Positions 49,815 to 57,631 of a stretch of DNA of 64,000 nt are shown piece by piece. Within the stretch, counting starts at the first letter, position 1. Each line of letters starts with the position of its first letter. The DNA is taken from the NCBI GenBank assembly GCA_001899775.1, contig MKWN01000055.1, positions 13,090 through 77,089 on the forward strand. The letters are read 5' to 3'. Below the pieces are notes generated by a model. It was not told where the DNA came from and made no database searches. It saw nothing but the letters and a program-made list of their open reading frames with translations. The position numbers and the translations under genes were made by a program. Source of the stretch: Thiobacillus sp. 65-29. Lineage in GTDB: Bacteria > Pseudomonadota > Gammaproteobacteria > Burkholderiales > Thiobacillaceae.

Positions 49815-49883
49815 TCAGCGCCTCCCGACCGCCTGGGGCGTGGGATAAAAAAAGCTGAAAAAACGCTTTGCGGCACGGATCAT
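49815..49883 (-). CDS. Phe/Tyr-rich leader peptide of aroG
   Basis: A 22-codon frame beginning MIRAAKRFFSFFYP, with four Phe and one Tyr in a six-residue run, ends 22 bases before the attenuator stem. The layout copies the E. coli pheL leader, in which ribosome stalling at Phe codons prevents terminator formation. Scarce Phe-tRNA (or Tyr-tRNA) would thus raise DAHP synthase. No strong ribosome site precedes the ATG, and a possible TTGGCA/TAGACT promoter pair lies so close that translation might be nearly leaderless. Confidence 0.75.
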   Translation of the reverse strand: MIRAAKRFFSFFYPTPQAVGRR

Positions 49884-49989
49884 GCGTGGCAGTCTAACAA
49901 AATGGGGGGGATGCTGCCAAGCGTGCCGCGCCGGAAGACGGGCGCCATCATGGCATCGGTCCGGATACAGCAGGAACGTGGAGAAAAAT

Positions 49990-52900
49990 GTGGAACCGAC
50001 AGCAATCGTGACGGGGAATCGGCAGCCAGGCCATAATCAGCGGCGCGACATGCGCTTCCAGGTGTCGCAGGCGGCGCTCATCACGCAGCCGGGGCATGCC
50101 GACATCGCCTGCGAAATCCGCGATTTCTGCCTGGGCGGGTTGTTCCTCCGCTTCGTCAATGCGGAAACCGCCATTGCGGCACTGGCCCAGCGGGCCGGTG
50201 CCGAAGTGGATGTCGTGTTCACCCCGGCGGCCCTCTCGACGACGCAGACCTTTCGCGTTCCGGCAATCCTCAAGCGCCTGGGCCCGGTCGGCATCGGCGT
50301 CGCCTTTGGCCGCCAACCGATCGAGGCACTGCGCGCCCTGCAGAAACTGCGCATGGCGAGTCACCGGCAAAAACTTGCCGCCCTGCCGGCGAGCGACGCC
50401 TTCCTCCACCTGCGCGAAGCCAGCACGACCCTGCTGCGCGAGGCCCTGCTGCACACGCATGAACAGGCCCAGCAGGTGCTGGGCGACAGGCTGCAGAACG
50501 CGGCGCTGCACGCGGCCGGCATTTCCGAGCACAGCGGCCTGCTCGGTGCGGTGCCCGAGTTTGCACGGCACGCCCCGGAGCTTCAGGCGCGTTTCATCGA
50601 GCAGGTGATGGGCGCGCTGCAGCACCACCGTCCAGTGCGCACGCAGCCGACCGCAGAGCGTGCCTCCGGCGGGCTCTCCCTGGTCGACGAGAACGACTTC
50701 GAGGACTGGCTCGCCACGGCATCCGAGGCGTCGCGTCTGGAAGAACAGTTCCAGGAGCAGTTGTTCGACCTCGAACCGCGCATCGGGCAACTGTTCGGCA
50801 TGGCCTGCGATCACAGCAACAATCCCTTCGGGCCCGCCGTCATCGTGCATGCCTACCGCGAGGCGCTGGAGGGAATTCCGCTGCTGGCGCGCGCACGCCA
50901 GGTCGCCTACGTCACCTTGCGCGAGGCGCTGGCCGAACAGCTCGCGCCGCTGTATGCCGAATTGCTGGCGATGCTGCCGGTGTCCGAAGTCGAGACGCGA
51001 CAGCGTCAGAGCGAAGCTGCCGCGGCACAGGACGATGCCGACTCAGCGCTCCCCCCCGGAGATGTGCCGGCGTCCGCATCGGATGCCGCGGCCGAAGCCG
51101 CCGCGTCGCCCCCCGCGCGCCCGCGCAGCACGCTCGGACGCCTGGCGAGCTCGCTGTTCGACTTCTTCCGCAACCAGCCGGCGCCGGCTGCGGGGCCAGC
51201 GATGAGCAGTGGACAGCCGATGGGCGGCGGGCAACCCGGCGGAGGCGGGCAGGTGACGTCTGCTCCGGCGCAGGCGTCCCGCGCACAGGGCGCCGGCGCG
51301 CCTTCCCCAAGCACGGCATCCGCCATGGCGGGCACCGCAGCGCGCACCGGACTGCCGGGTGGCTCGCCCGTGCTCGAACGCCTCGCCCGGTCGGGTACGC
51401 TGCCGTCCACGCTCACCCAGGAGATGCAGCGCTCGGTCGACATGTTCGGCGCGCTCTTCGACACCATGCATGCGGAGAAATCCGTCAGCGCGGGTGTGCG
51501 CCCGTTGTTCCAAAAACTGGAGAGCAGCCTCGCCCGGCTGGCGCTGTCGGATCCGCAGTTCCTTGCCTCGGCCTCGCATCCGGCGCACAAGGTTCTCAAC
51601 ACGCTCGATCGCCTCAGCATGGTCGCCGGCGACGACGGGCGCATCGCCGACCAGCGCCTGCTCGCGCTGATGCAGCGCTGGACCGACCGCATCAACGCCG
51701 AAGCGGAGAAGAATCCTGCGGTGTTCGAGGAAGCCCGTATCCAGCTCGAACGCGTGATCAAGCCGTTGATGAACGAACGCGCGGGACGCATCTTCCGTCT
51801 GCAGGAAGTGTGCGAGGGACGCCAGCACGCCGACGTGGTCAAGCATGGCATTCTGCACCAACTGCTGACCCGGCTTGGCGAGCGCCCCACGCCGAATGTC
51901 GTGATCGAGCTCCTCAACGGCGGCTGGCGCAGCGTGCTGCTGATGGCCGAGCTGCGTCACGGCAGCGACAGCGCGACCGCGCGCGACGCCTGGGAGGTGC
52001 TCGAACAGCTGTGCGCGTGGCTCGATCCCGAGCAGCCCGCCGCGACCACCGCGCAGGCGCAGACCCTGCTGCAGCGCATCGACGAGGCACTCACCCACGT
52101 CTGTGCCGACAAGCTGGTACAGGACCGCATCATCGACCAGCTCGCCGCCGCGCTGTTCGACGGTGACCGCTCGCGCCATCCGCGCACCCCGGTCGCTGCC
52201 CGCCTCAACGATGCCGCCGGCGAGCCGCTGACGGCAGCGCAGGACGAACTCGCCGAGCGCCTGCGCGTCGGCGACTGGCTACAGCTCAAGTCACCGGACA
52301 CGCCGCTCAACCTCATCTGGATCGGCGACCAGCCGCCGGTCTACGTGTTCGCCAACTACCGCGGCATCAAGAAGCTCGACCTCAAGCGCACCGACCTGCT
52401 GCAGGCACTTGAAACCGGCGACGCGCAATGGACCGAGGATCTCGAACTGCCGCTGATGGACCGTTCCTACAGCGCCATGATCCAGAAGATGCAGCGCGAG
52501 CTTGTGTGGCGTTCCACTCACGACACCACCACGGGGCTGCTCAAGCGCCGCAGCTTCTTCCGCGCCGTGCGTCGCCACTGGCTGCGCAGCCGGCGCGCGG
52601 ATGCCGGGTTCGCGCTGGGCGCCATCCAGCTGGACATCACGACTCCCGCGGGTGAACCAGCCGGTGCCGAAATCCGTTCCGCCATCCTGCATGATCTCGC
52701 GCAGTGGCTGCCTGCCAGCCTGGCACCCGGAACGCCACTGGCACGCGCGGGGGAATCGGGTCTCGCCTTCTGGATCGAGGCATCCGACTATACCGTCGCG
52801 GAAGCGCAGGCACACGCCCTGCTCCAGGCCATCGCATCGCGCCCCCACGAGATCGACGGCGTACGCTACACCGTACGGACCGCCGCAGGCCTCATGGGCG

Positions 52901-53778
52901 TGCACGACGCGCTCGACCCCGAGACCTACTACGACAACGCGAATGCTGCGTGCACGCGCGCGCGCGAATCCGGCAGCGCGGTCGTCGCCTTCGACCGTGA
53001 AACCACGGACGGCGGCGTGCAGGCACTCGCCGACCAGGCGCATCGCTTGACCGCCATCCTCGCCAGCAACGAGCTGAGTCTGAACTGCCAGCCGGTGGTC
53101 AGCATCGGCGACCCCACGGGGATACCGCTGTATCATGAAGTGCTGCTACACCCCGATACGCGCGGCGCGCAGCGCATCGCCACGCGCGACCTCATCGCCG
53201 TCGCCGAGCGCCTGCAGCGCATCACCGAAATCGACCGCTGGGTGGTGAAAAGCGTGTTGCAGTGGATGCGCGACCATCCCGAACGCACCGCGCAGCTGGG
53301 CGGCCTGTCGGTCAACCTCTCCGCGCAGTCCGTCACCAATCCCGTGTTCCTGAAGTTCCTGCTCGCCGAACTGGCGCGCGGCGACATTTCCGGCGAAAAG
53401 CTCGTCTTCGAAATCAGCGAAGCCGACGCCGCCGAAGGCCACGCACAAACTCAACTGTTCATGCGTCAGTTGCAGCGCCACGGCTGCCGCTTCACCCTCG
53501 ACGAGTTCGGTACCGGTGCAAGTTCCTACACGCGCCTGAAGAGCATGAAGCTCGACTTCCTCAAGATCGACCACGCCCTCGTGCGCGAACTCGGTACCAG
53601 CATGATCGACGAAGCCCTGGTGCAATCCATCCTGGAAACCGGCAACTTCCTGGGCGTCAGGACCGTGGCGGCCTTCGTCGAGGACGCGGAAACGCTGGCG
53701 AAGTTGAGCGAGATCGGCATCGATTGCGTGCAGGGATATTTCATCGGGGCACCACAGCCGCTGGAGAGTCTGGCCTGA
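49990..53778 (+). CDS. PilZ - DUF1631 - GGDEF - EAL protein
   Basis: A 1262-residue c-di-GMP network protein with no membrane helices. An N-terminal PilZ-like domain (about 15-125) has QRRDMRF and DFCLGGLFL, followed by a long helical DUF1631 region (about 130-810). A GGDEF-like domain (842-1000) has RAGESGLAF at the catalytic loop. An EAL-like domain (from 1020) has EVL (1050) for EAL and DEFG (1171) for DDFG. Both enzymatic sites are altered, so it is likely a sensor or effector rather than a synthase. The GTG at 49990 follows GGAGAA; an upstream start would run over the aroG leader. Confidence 0.88.
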   Translation: MEPTAIVTGNRQPGHNQRRDMRFQVSQAALITQPGHADIACEIRDFCLGGLFLRFVNAETAIAALAQRAGAEVDVVFTPAALSTTQTFRVPAILKRLGPVGIGVAFGRQPIEALRALQKLRMASHRQKLAALPASDAFLHLREASTTLLREALLHTHEQAQQVLGDRLQNAALHAAGISEHSGLLGAVPEFARHAPELQARFIEQVMGALQHHRPVRTQPTAERASGGLSLVDENDFEDWLATASEASRLEEQFQEQLFDLEPRIGQLFGMACDHSNNPFGPAVIVHAYREALEGIPLLARARQVAYVTLREALAEQLAPLYAELLAMLPVSEVETRQRQSEAAAAQDDADSALPPGDVPASASDAAAEAAASPPARPRSTLGRLASSLFDFFRNQPAPAAGPAMSSGQPMGGGQPGGGGQVTSAPAQASRAQGAGAPSPSTASAMAGTAARTGLPGGSPVLERLARSGTLPSTLTQEMQRSVDMFGALFDTMHAEKSVSAGVRPLFQKLESSLARLALSDPQFLASASHPAHKVLNTLDRLSMVAGDDGRIADQRLLALMQRWTDRINAEAEKNPAVFEEARIQLERVIKPLMNERAGRIFRLQEVCEGRQHADVVKHGILHQLLTRLGERPTPNVVIELLNGGWRSVLLMAELRHGSDSATARDAWEVLEQLCAWLDPEQPAATTAQAQTLLQRIDEALTHVCADKLVQDRIIDQLAAALFDGDRSRHPRTPVAARLNDAAGEPLTAAQDELAERLRVGDWLQLKSPDTPLNLIWIGDQPPVYVFANYRGIKKLDLKRTDLLQALETGDAQWTEDLELPLMDRSYSAMIQKMQRELVWRSTHDTTTGLLKRRSFFRAVRRHWLRSRRADAGFALGAIQLDITTPAGEPAGAEIRSAILHDLAQWLPASLAPGTPLARAGESGLAFWIEASDYTVAEAQAHALLQAIASRPHEIDGVRYTVRTAAGLMGVHDALDPETYYDNANAACTRARESGSAVVAFDRETTDGGVQALADQAHRLTAILASNELSLNCQPVVSIGDPTGIPLYHEVLLHPDTRGAQRIATRDLIAVAERLQRITEIDRWVVKSVLQWMRDHPERTAQLGGLSVNLSAQSVTNPVFLKFLLAELARGDISGEKLVFEISEADAAEGHAQTQLFMRQLQRHGCRFTLDEFGTGASSYTRLKSMKLDFLKIDHALVRELGTSMIDEALVQSILETGNFLGVRTVAAFVEDAETLAKLSEIGIDCVQGYFIGAPQPLESLA

Positions 53779-53797
53779 GGGGAGAGGCAACGCCCAA

Positions 53798-53829
53798 GGC
53801 CGATTGCTCGAAATTCATGCAATCAGGCC
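53798..53829 (+). terminator. Hairpin after the DUF1631-EAL gene
   Basis: GGCCGATTGC (53798-53807) pairs with GCAATC-A-GGCC (53819-53829) with one bulged base and an 11-base AT-rich loop. It is 20 bases beyond the stop codon and probably ends that transcript. Confidence 0.4.
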
Positions 53830-53869
53830 CGCAGGAGAGTTGCTGCCGACCAACCCTCTGCCAACGGCT

Positions 53870-53998
53870 CTACGCCGTTCCATCCACCGTCAACCGATTA
53901 GATGCGCAGCGCCGGCTGCCCGACGCCCACCGGCACGCCTTGCCCTTCTTTGCCGCAGGTACCGACACCCGAATTCATCTCCATGCCCTTGCCGAGAA
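53870..53998 (-). pseudogene. tldD 3'-end fragment, copy C (decayed)
   Basis: Read on the minus strand this encodes [27 protein letters not shown], then a one-base shift before a match to the remaining tldD end and stop. It corresponds to the last 40 or so codons of tldD (true copy ending at 55187). It begins directly at the stop codon of the DUF2442 gene. The shift and substitutions show it is an old, untranslated remnant. Confidence 0.8.
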
Positions 53999-54319
53999 TC
54001 AAAAAGGCACAGACCATGATTTATTCGCCCTGATCTCTTCATACATCCAGGCTGGATCGATGTCCGCCCCGTTGGGCCAGGTCACGACGCCCAGTTCGAG
54101 CCGTGCCTGATCGAACCAGGCCTTGTCCTTGAGCGCTTCGAAGATTCCGCATTCCCCGGCTGTCAGGACGGCCGAAAAATCCACGATACCGTTTGTTCCG
54201 TCCTGGAACGTGACCGCCAGTCGATAATCCGGCAGGACGGACAGCGCTTTCAGCCGCCAGGGCGCAGTAGGCACTACTCCAGCGGCTCGATCCGCTTCGG
54301 GTGTTGTTTGGATTGACAT
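53999..54319 (-). CDS. DUF2442 protein (toxin-antitoxin-like pair 1)
   Basis: A 106-residue small protein with the DUF2442 core LKALSVLPDYRLAVTFQDGTNGIVDFS and WPNGADIDPAWMYEEI. DUF2442 genes are often paired with DUF4160 genes in toxin-antitoxin-like modules. It overlaps the upstream DUF4160 gene by 46 bases, so the two are translated together. Which is toxin and which antitoxin is not known; no activity is assigned. Its stop abuts the tldD fragment. Confidence 0.85.
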   Translation of the reverse strand: MSIQTTPEADRAAGVVPTAPWRLKALSVLPDYRLAVTFQDGTNGIVDFSAVLTAGECGIFEALKDKAWFDQARLELGVVTWPNGADIDPAWMYEEIRANKSWSVPF

Positions 54320-54534
54320 AGGTCCCAGTCCTCCATCAGTTCTTCGCGATGCTCGATGGCCCATTCTACCGTCAGACTGAGCGCCCGTCTGGGCAAGCTG
54401 CCACCGATCACCTCAAGGGTACGAATATCGATCAACGCTTCGTGTTCCGCATACATCGCATGAAAGTGCGGAGGGGCGTGCTCTCTCCAGAACATCTGGA
54501 TCACGATCCCGAAGAACTGGCTGATCGTCGGCAT
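54274..54534 (-). CDS. DUF4160 protein (toxin-antitoxin-like pair 1)
   Basis: 86 residues with the DUF4160 signature MPTISQFFGIVIQMFWREHAPPHFHA. The conserved HxPPHFH cluster suggests a metal or nucleic-acid site. It starts 23 bases after the second tldD 3' fragment. The base composition is less GC-rich than the flanking housekeeping genes, consistent with transfer. Confidence 0.86.
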   Translation of the reverse strand: MPTISQFFGIVIQMFWREHAPPHFHAMYAEHEALIDIRTLEVIGGSLPRRALSLTVEWAIEHREELMEDWDLCQSKQHPKRIEPLE

Positions 54535-54557
54535 GGCTTACTTCGTCATCCGTGGTC

Positions 54558-54726
54558 TCAGGCCGTCCCGCCGACCATCAACCCGTCGATCCGCAACGTC
54601 GGCTGCCCCACCCCCACCGGCACGCTCTGCCCTTCCTTGCCGCAGCTCGCGTAGGGCGCAATAACCGAAGGGCATTGCGCCGCATTTTCAATAAGCCGGC
54701 ACCATCCTCGCCGATGCCGGAGTTCA
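54558..54726 (-). pseudogene. tldD 3'-end fragment, copy B (interrupted by a REP)
   Basis: The last 28 codons of tldD are repeated in frame ([16 protein letters not shown] through GGTA and a TGA stop at 54558). A short piece matching the preceding NSGxG codons lies at 54709-54726 and overlaps the stop of the gene at 54724. The two parts are separated by about 63 bases that contain a REP hairpin. Conservation is higher than in copy C, so this duplication looks younger. Confidence 0.82.
54655..54681. repeat. REP hairpin inserted in tldD fragment B
   Basis: GGCGCAAT (54655-54662) and ATTGCGCC (54674-54681) form a perfect 8-bp inverted repeat, with the flanking GTAGG typical of a widespread proteobacterial REP. 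It splits the tldD-like sequence exactly between the codons for NSGIG and CGKEG. Confidence 0.6.
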
Positions 54727-54948
54727 CGCCGCCAGCTTGTGCAGCCGCTCCGCCAATTCACCCGGCACGGCGACCTGGGCAAAAAACGCCTTCGGGTAAA
54801 GGTAGTCCTCGCCGGACTCGTCGATGATCCGCAACATGCCTCGGGACTCTGCCTGCGCGTCATCCAGCCACTCATAGAGCTTGCGCGACTCCAGCGAGGC
54901 AGGGTAGCCCTCGTTTGAAAGACAGACGACAAAACGATTTTCGCTCAT
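54724..54948 (-). CDS. Small protein of toxin-antitoxin-like pair 2
   Basis: 74 residues, beginning [19 protein letters not shown] and containing [16 protein letters not shown]. Short proteins with this wording occur widely next to small basic partners and look like one half of a toxin-antitoxin module, but I cannot name a characterised family. It overlaps the preceding reading frame by four bases (ATGA). It should be translated even though its partner is interrupted. Confidence 0.72.
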   Translation of the reverse strand: MSENRFVVCLSNEGYPASLESRKLYEWLDDAQAESRGMLRIIDESGEDYLYPKAFFAQVAVPGELAERLHKLAA

Positions 54949-55172
54949 AGCAACCTCTTGATCTTGTGTTCGACCTTGCCGATTCCGTGCGCTTCCTACC
55001 AGTGTATTTCAGCGCGGACGATTTCGCCATCGCTCAAGCGAATGTCGGTCAGGCCTTTCTTTTTCTTCCAGTTGCCTTTGCCATAAATCTTTTCAAGCCG
55101 GGCGCGTTCCCGAATGCCCGAACCTTCGGCGATCGTTTCGACCGCCGTGATGGCGCTGACAATTTCAAACAT
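54945..55172 (-). pseudogene. Partner gene of pair 2, broken by an in-frame TAG
   Basis: The frame from ATG 55172 encodes MFEIVSAITAVETIAEG and a basic centre (KIYGKGNWKKKKG), then a TAG at 54998-54996 right after EIHW. Read through, it continues [16 protein letters not shown] to a TGA that overlaps the next ATG, exactly as an operon gene should. Relatives usually carry Tyr at this point (WYEAHGIG), so TAC or TAT probably mutated to TAG. The product would be 58 instead of 75 residues. It starts 15 bases after the tldD stop. Confidence 0.75.
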
Positions 55173-55186
55173 CGCCGACCAAAATT

Positions 55187-56659
55187 TTACGCCGTCCCGC
55201 CCACCGTCAACCCATCGATCCGCAGCGTCGGCTGCCCCACGCCGACCGGCACGCTCTGCCCTTCCTTGCCGCAGGTGCCCACGCCGGAATCCATCTCCAT
55301 GTCGTTGCCGATCATGCTCACACGCGTCAGTGCGTCGGGGCCGTTGCCGATGAGGGTCGCGCCCTTCACTGGGTAGGTGATCTTGCCGTCTTCGATCATG
55401 TAGGCCTCGGCGGCGGAGAAGACGAATTTGCCGCTGGTGATGTCGACCTGGCCGCCGCCGAAGTTGACGGCGTAGAGGCCGTTCTTCACCGAGGCGATGA
55501 TTTCGTGCGCGGGCTTGTCGCCACCGAGCATGAGGGTGTTGGTCATGCGCGGCATGGTGAGATGGGCGTACGATTCGCGGCGCGCGTTACCGGTGGTTTT
55601 CATGCCCATGAGGCGCGCGTTCATCATGTCCTGCATGTAGCCCTTGAGGATGCCGTCCTCGATGAGAACGGTGCGCTGGGTGGGATTGCCCTCGTCGTCG
55701 ATGTTGAGCGAGCCGCGTCGCTGCGGGATGGTGCCGTCGTCGACGACGGTGACGCCGGGCGCAGCGACGCGTTCGCCGATGCGGCCGGAAAACGCGGAAC
55801 TGCCCTTGCGGTTGAAGTCACCTTCGAGGCCGTGGCCGATGGCTTCGTGCAGCAGGATGCCGGGCCAGCCGGCGCCGAGGACGACGGTCATGGTGCCGGC
55901 GGGCGCGGGGCGCGCGTCAAGGTTGACGATAGCCTGGTGCACGGCCTGGCGCGCATATTTTTCCAGGATGTCGTCGGTGAAATAGCGGTAGTCGAAACGG
56001 CCGCCACCGCCGCCGGTGCCCTGCTCGCGGCGGCCGTCCTGTTCGGCGATGACCTGCAGCGACAGGCGCACCAGCGGACGGACGTCGGCAGCGAGATGAC
56101 CATCGGAACGCGCGACCAGGACCACCTCGTATTCGGAGGCAAGGCTCGCCATGACCTGGATGACGCGCGGGTCCATGGCGCGCGCCTTCCTTTCCAGCCG
56201 TTCGAGCAACGCGACCTTGGCGGGATCGTCGAGGCTCGCCAGCGGGTCGACGGGGTGGTAGAGCTGGCGGCCGTCGGCACGGCGCGCAACGGCCGTACTG
56301 CGTGCCTGCCCGGCACGCGCGATGGCGCGCGTGGCGTCGGCCGCGGTGGCGAGGGCGTCGAGGCTGATGTCGTCGGAGTAGGCGAAGGCGGTCTTCTCGC
56401 CGGAGATAGCGCGCACGCCGACGCCCTGGTCGATGTTGAAGCTGCCCGACTTCACCTGGCCTTCTTCCAGGCTCCAGCCTTCGGAGCGGCTGTACTGGAA
56501 GTAGAGGTCGGCGTAGTCGACGTCGTGGGTGAGCAGGCGACCGAAGACGGGCGCGAGTTTGTCGGCGTCGAGGCCATTGGGCGCGAGCAGCGTGGCTTCC
56601 GCCGAACGGAACAACTCCTCGGCGGACTGGATCGGGACGAAGGCGTCGGCAGGATTCAT
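55187..56659 (-). CDS. tldD: Metalloprotease TldD
   Basis: 490 residues. TldD forms with TldE (PmbA) a heterodimeric zinc protease that trims small peptides and degrades some antitoxins (CcdA in E. coli). The zinc motif [11 protein letters not shown] is intact, as are the C-terminal [18 protein letters not shown] and [16 protein letters not shown] regions. The start MNPADAF at 56659 is chosen because it gives the family length; longer frames run over the nitrilase gene. Its 3' end is repeated twice downstream. Confidence 0.95.
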   Translation of the reverse strand: MNPADAFVPIQSAEELFRSAEATLLAPNGLDADKLAPVFGRLLTHDVDYADLYFQYSRSEGWSLEEGQVKSGSFNIDQGVGVRAISGEKTAFAYSDDISLDALATAADATRAIARAGQARSTAVARRADGRQLYHPVDPLASLDDPAKVALLERLERKARAMDPRVIQVMASLASEYEVVLVARSDGHLAADVRPLVRLSLQVIAEQDGRREQGTGGGGGRFDYRYFTDDILEKYARQAVHQAIVNLDARPAPAGTMTVVLGAGWPGILLHEAIGHGLEGDFNRKGSSAFSGRIGERVAAPGVTVVDDGTIPQRRGSLNIDDEGNPTQRTVLIEDGILKGYMQDMMNARLMGMKTTGNARRESYAHLTMPRMTNTLMLGGDKPAHEIIASVKNGLYAVNFGGGQVDITSGKFVFSAAEAYMIEDGKITYPVKGATLIGNGPDALTRVSMIGNDMEMDSGVGTCGKEGQSVPVGVGQPTLRIDGLTVGGTA

Positions 56660-56670
56660 GGTGGACCTCG

Positions 56671-57618
56671 TTACTTGGCGGGCGTTTCGCGCTTCGTCGC
56701 GGCGCGGCGCTCGACCACTTCGACGGCAATCTGGCTGCACTGCACGAAGCGGTGCCTGAGCGCGGGCAGGCTCTTGCGCAGGCTCGCCTGGTAGGCCGGG
56801 TTGATGTTGGAGACGACGACACCGGAGCCGCGCGGCAGACGGTCGAGCACGACGCCCCAGGGATCGACGATCATGCTGTCGCCGTGGGTTTCGCGGCCCG
56901 CCAGGTGGTAGCCGCCCTGCGCCGGGGCGATGACGTAGGCGAGGTTCTCGATGGCGCGCGCGCGAATCAGCGTCTCGAAGTGCGCGCGCCCGGTGGTGGC
57001 GGTGAACGCCGAGGGCACGACGATGATGTCGACGTCGGGCATGGCGCGATACAGTTCGGGAAAACGCAGGTCGTAGCACACCGACAGGCCGATGCGGCCG
57101 AACGGGCTGTTGACGACGACGACGGTATCGCCCGGCTCGATCAGCCGCGCTTCCTCGTAATGCTCCGTACCCAGATCGAGCCCGAAGAGATGAATCTTGT
57201 CGTAGCGCGCGACCAGCTTGCCGCGCTCGTCGTAGACCAGGCAGCTGTTGCGCACCTTGTCCGGCACACTTGCTTCCAGCGGCACCGAACCACCGACGAG
57301 CCAGATTTTGTGTTTCTTCGCCATACGCGCAAGGAACGTCTGAACCGGCCCGTCGCCTTCGGCCTCGCGTGCCTTCACGACGTCGGCATCCTTCTTTGCC
57401 ATGATGCAGAAGAACTCCGGCAGCGCGACCAGGCGCGCGCCCGCCTCCACGGCAAGCTCGATGAGGCGCTCGGCCTCCGCGAGATTGGCCGGCACGCTCG
57501 GCCCGGACGCCATCTGGATCGCGGCGACGCGCACACTGCCGGCCTGGGGTGCGGGCTTTTTCACTTGCGCGCTCTTGCGTTGCGCCACGGTGGTTTTTGC
57601 AGGTTTCTTGGTCGTCAT
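56671..57618 (-). CDS. Carbon-nitrogen hydrolase (nitrilase superfamily)
   Basis: 315 residues with the Glu-Lys-Cys triad in [15 protein letters not shown] and [11 protein letters not shown] Lys/Ala-rich N-terminal extension of about 28 residues precedes the domain. The sequence resembles Nit1/Nit2 omega-amidases such as deaminated-glutathione amidase. It lies between tldD and yhdP, an order common in betaproteobacteria, and is separated from each by 11-13 bases, which indicates one operon. Confidence 0.9.
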   Translation of the reverse strand: MTTKKPAKTTVAQRKSAQVKKPAPQAGSVRVAAIQMASGPSVPANLAEAERLIELAVEAGARLVALPEFFCIMAKKDADVVKAREAEGDGPVQTFLARMAKKHKIWLVGGSVPLEASVPDKVRNSCLVYDERGKLVARYDKIHLFGLDLGTEHYEEARLIEPGDTVVVVNSPFGRIGLSVCYDLRFPELYRAMPDVDIIVVPSAFTATTGRAHFETLIRARAIENLAYVIAPAQGGYHLAGRETHGDSMIVDPWGVVLDRLPRGSGVVVSNINPAYQASLRKSLPALRHRFVQCSQIAVEVVERRAATKRETPAK

Positions 57619-57631
57619 ACGTGCTTCACGG

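Noticed and set aside
49882-49989. Longer start for the DUF1631-EAL protein
   Set aside because: It would lie over the aroG leader on the other strand, has no ribosome site, and the PilZ-like homology begins after 49990.
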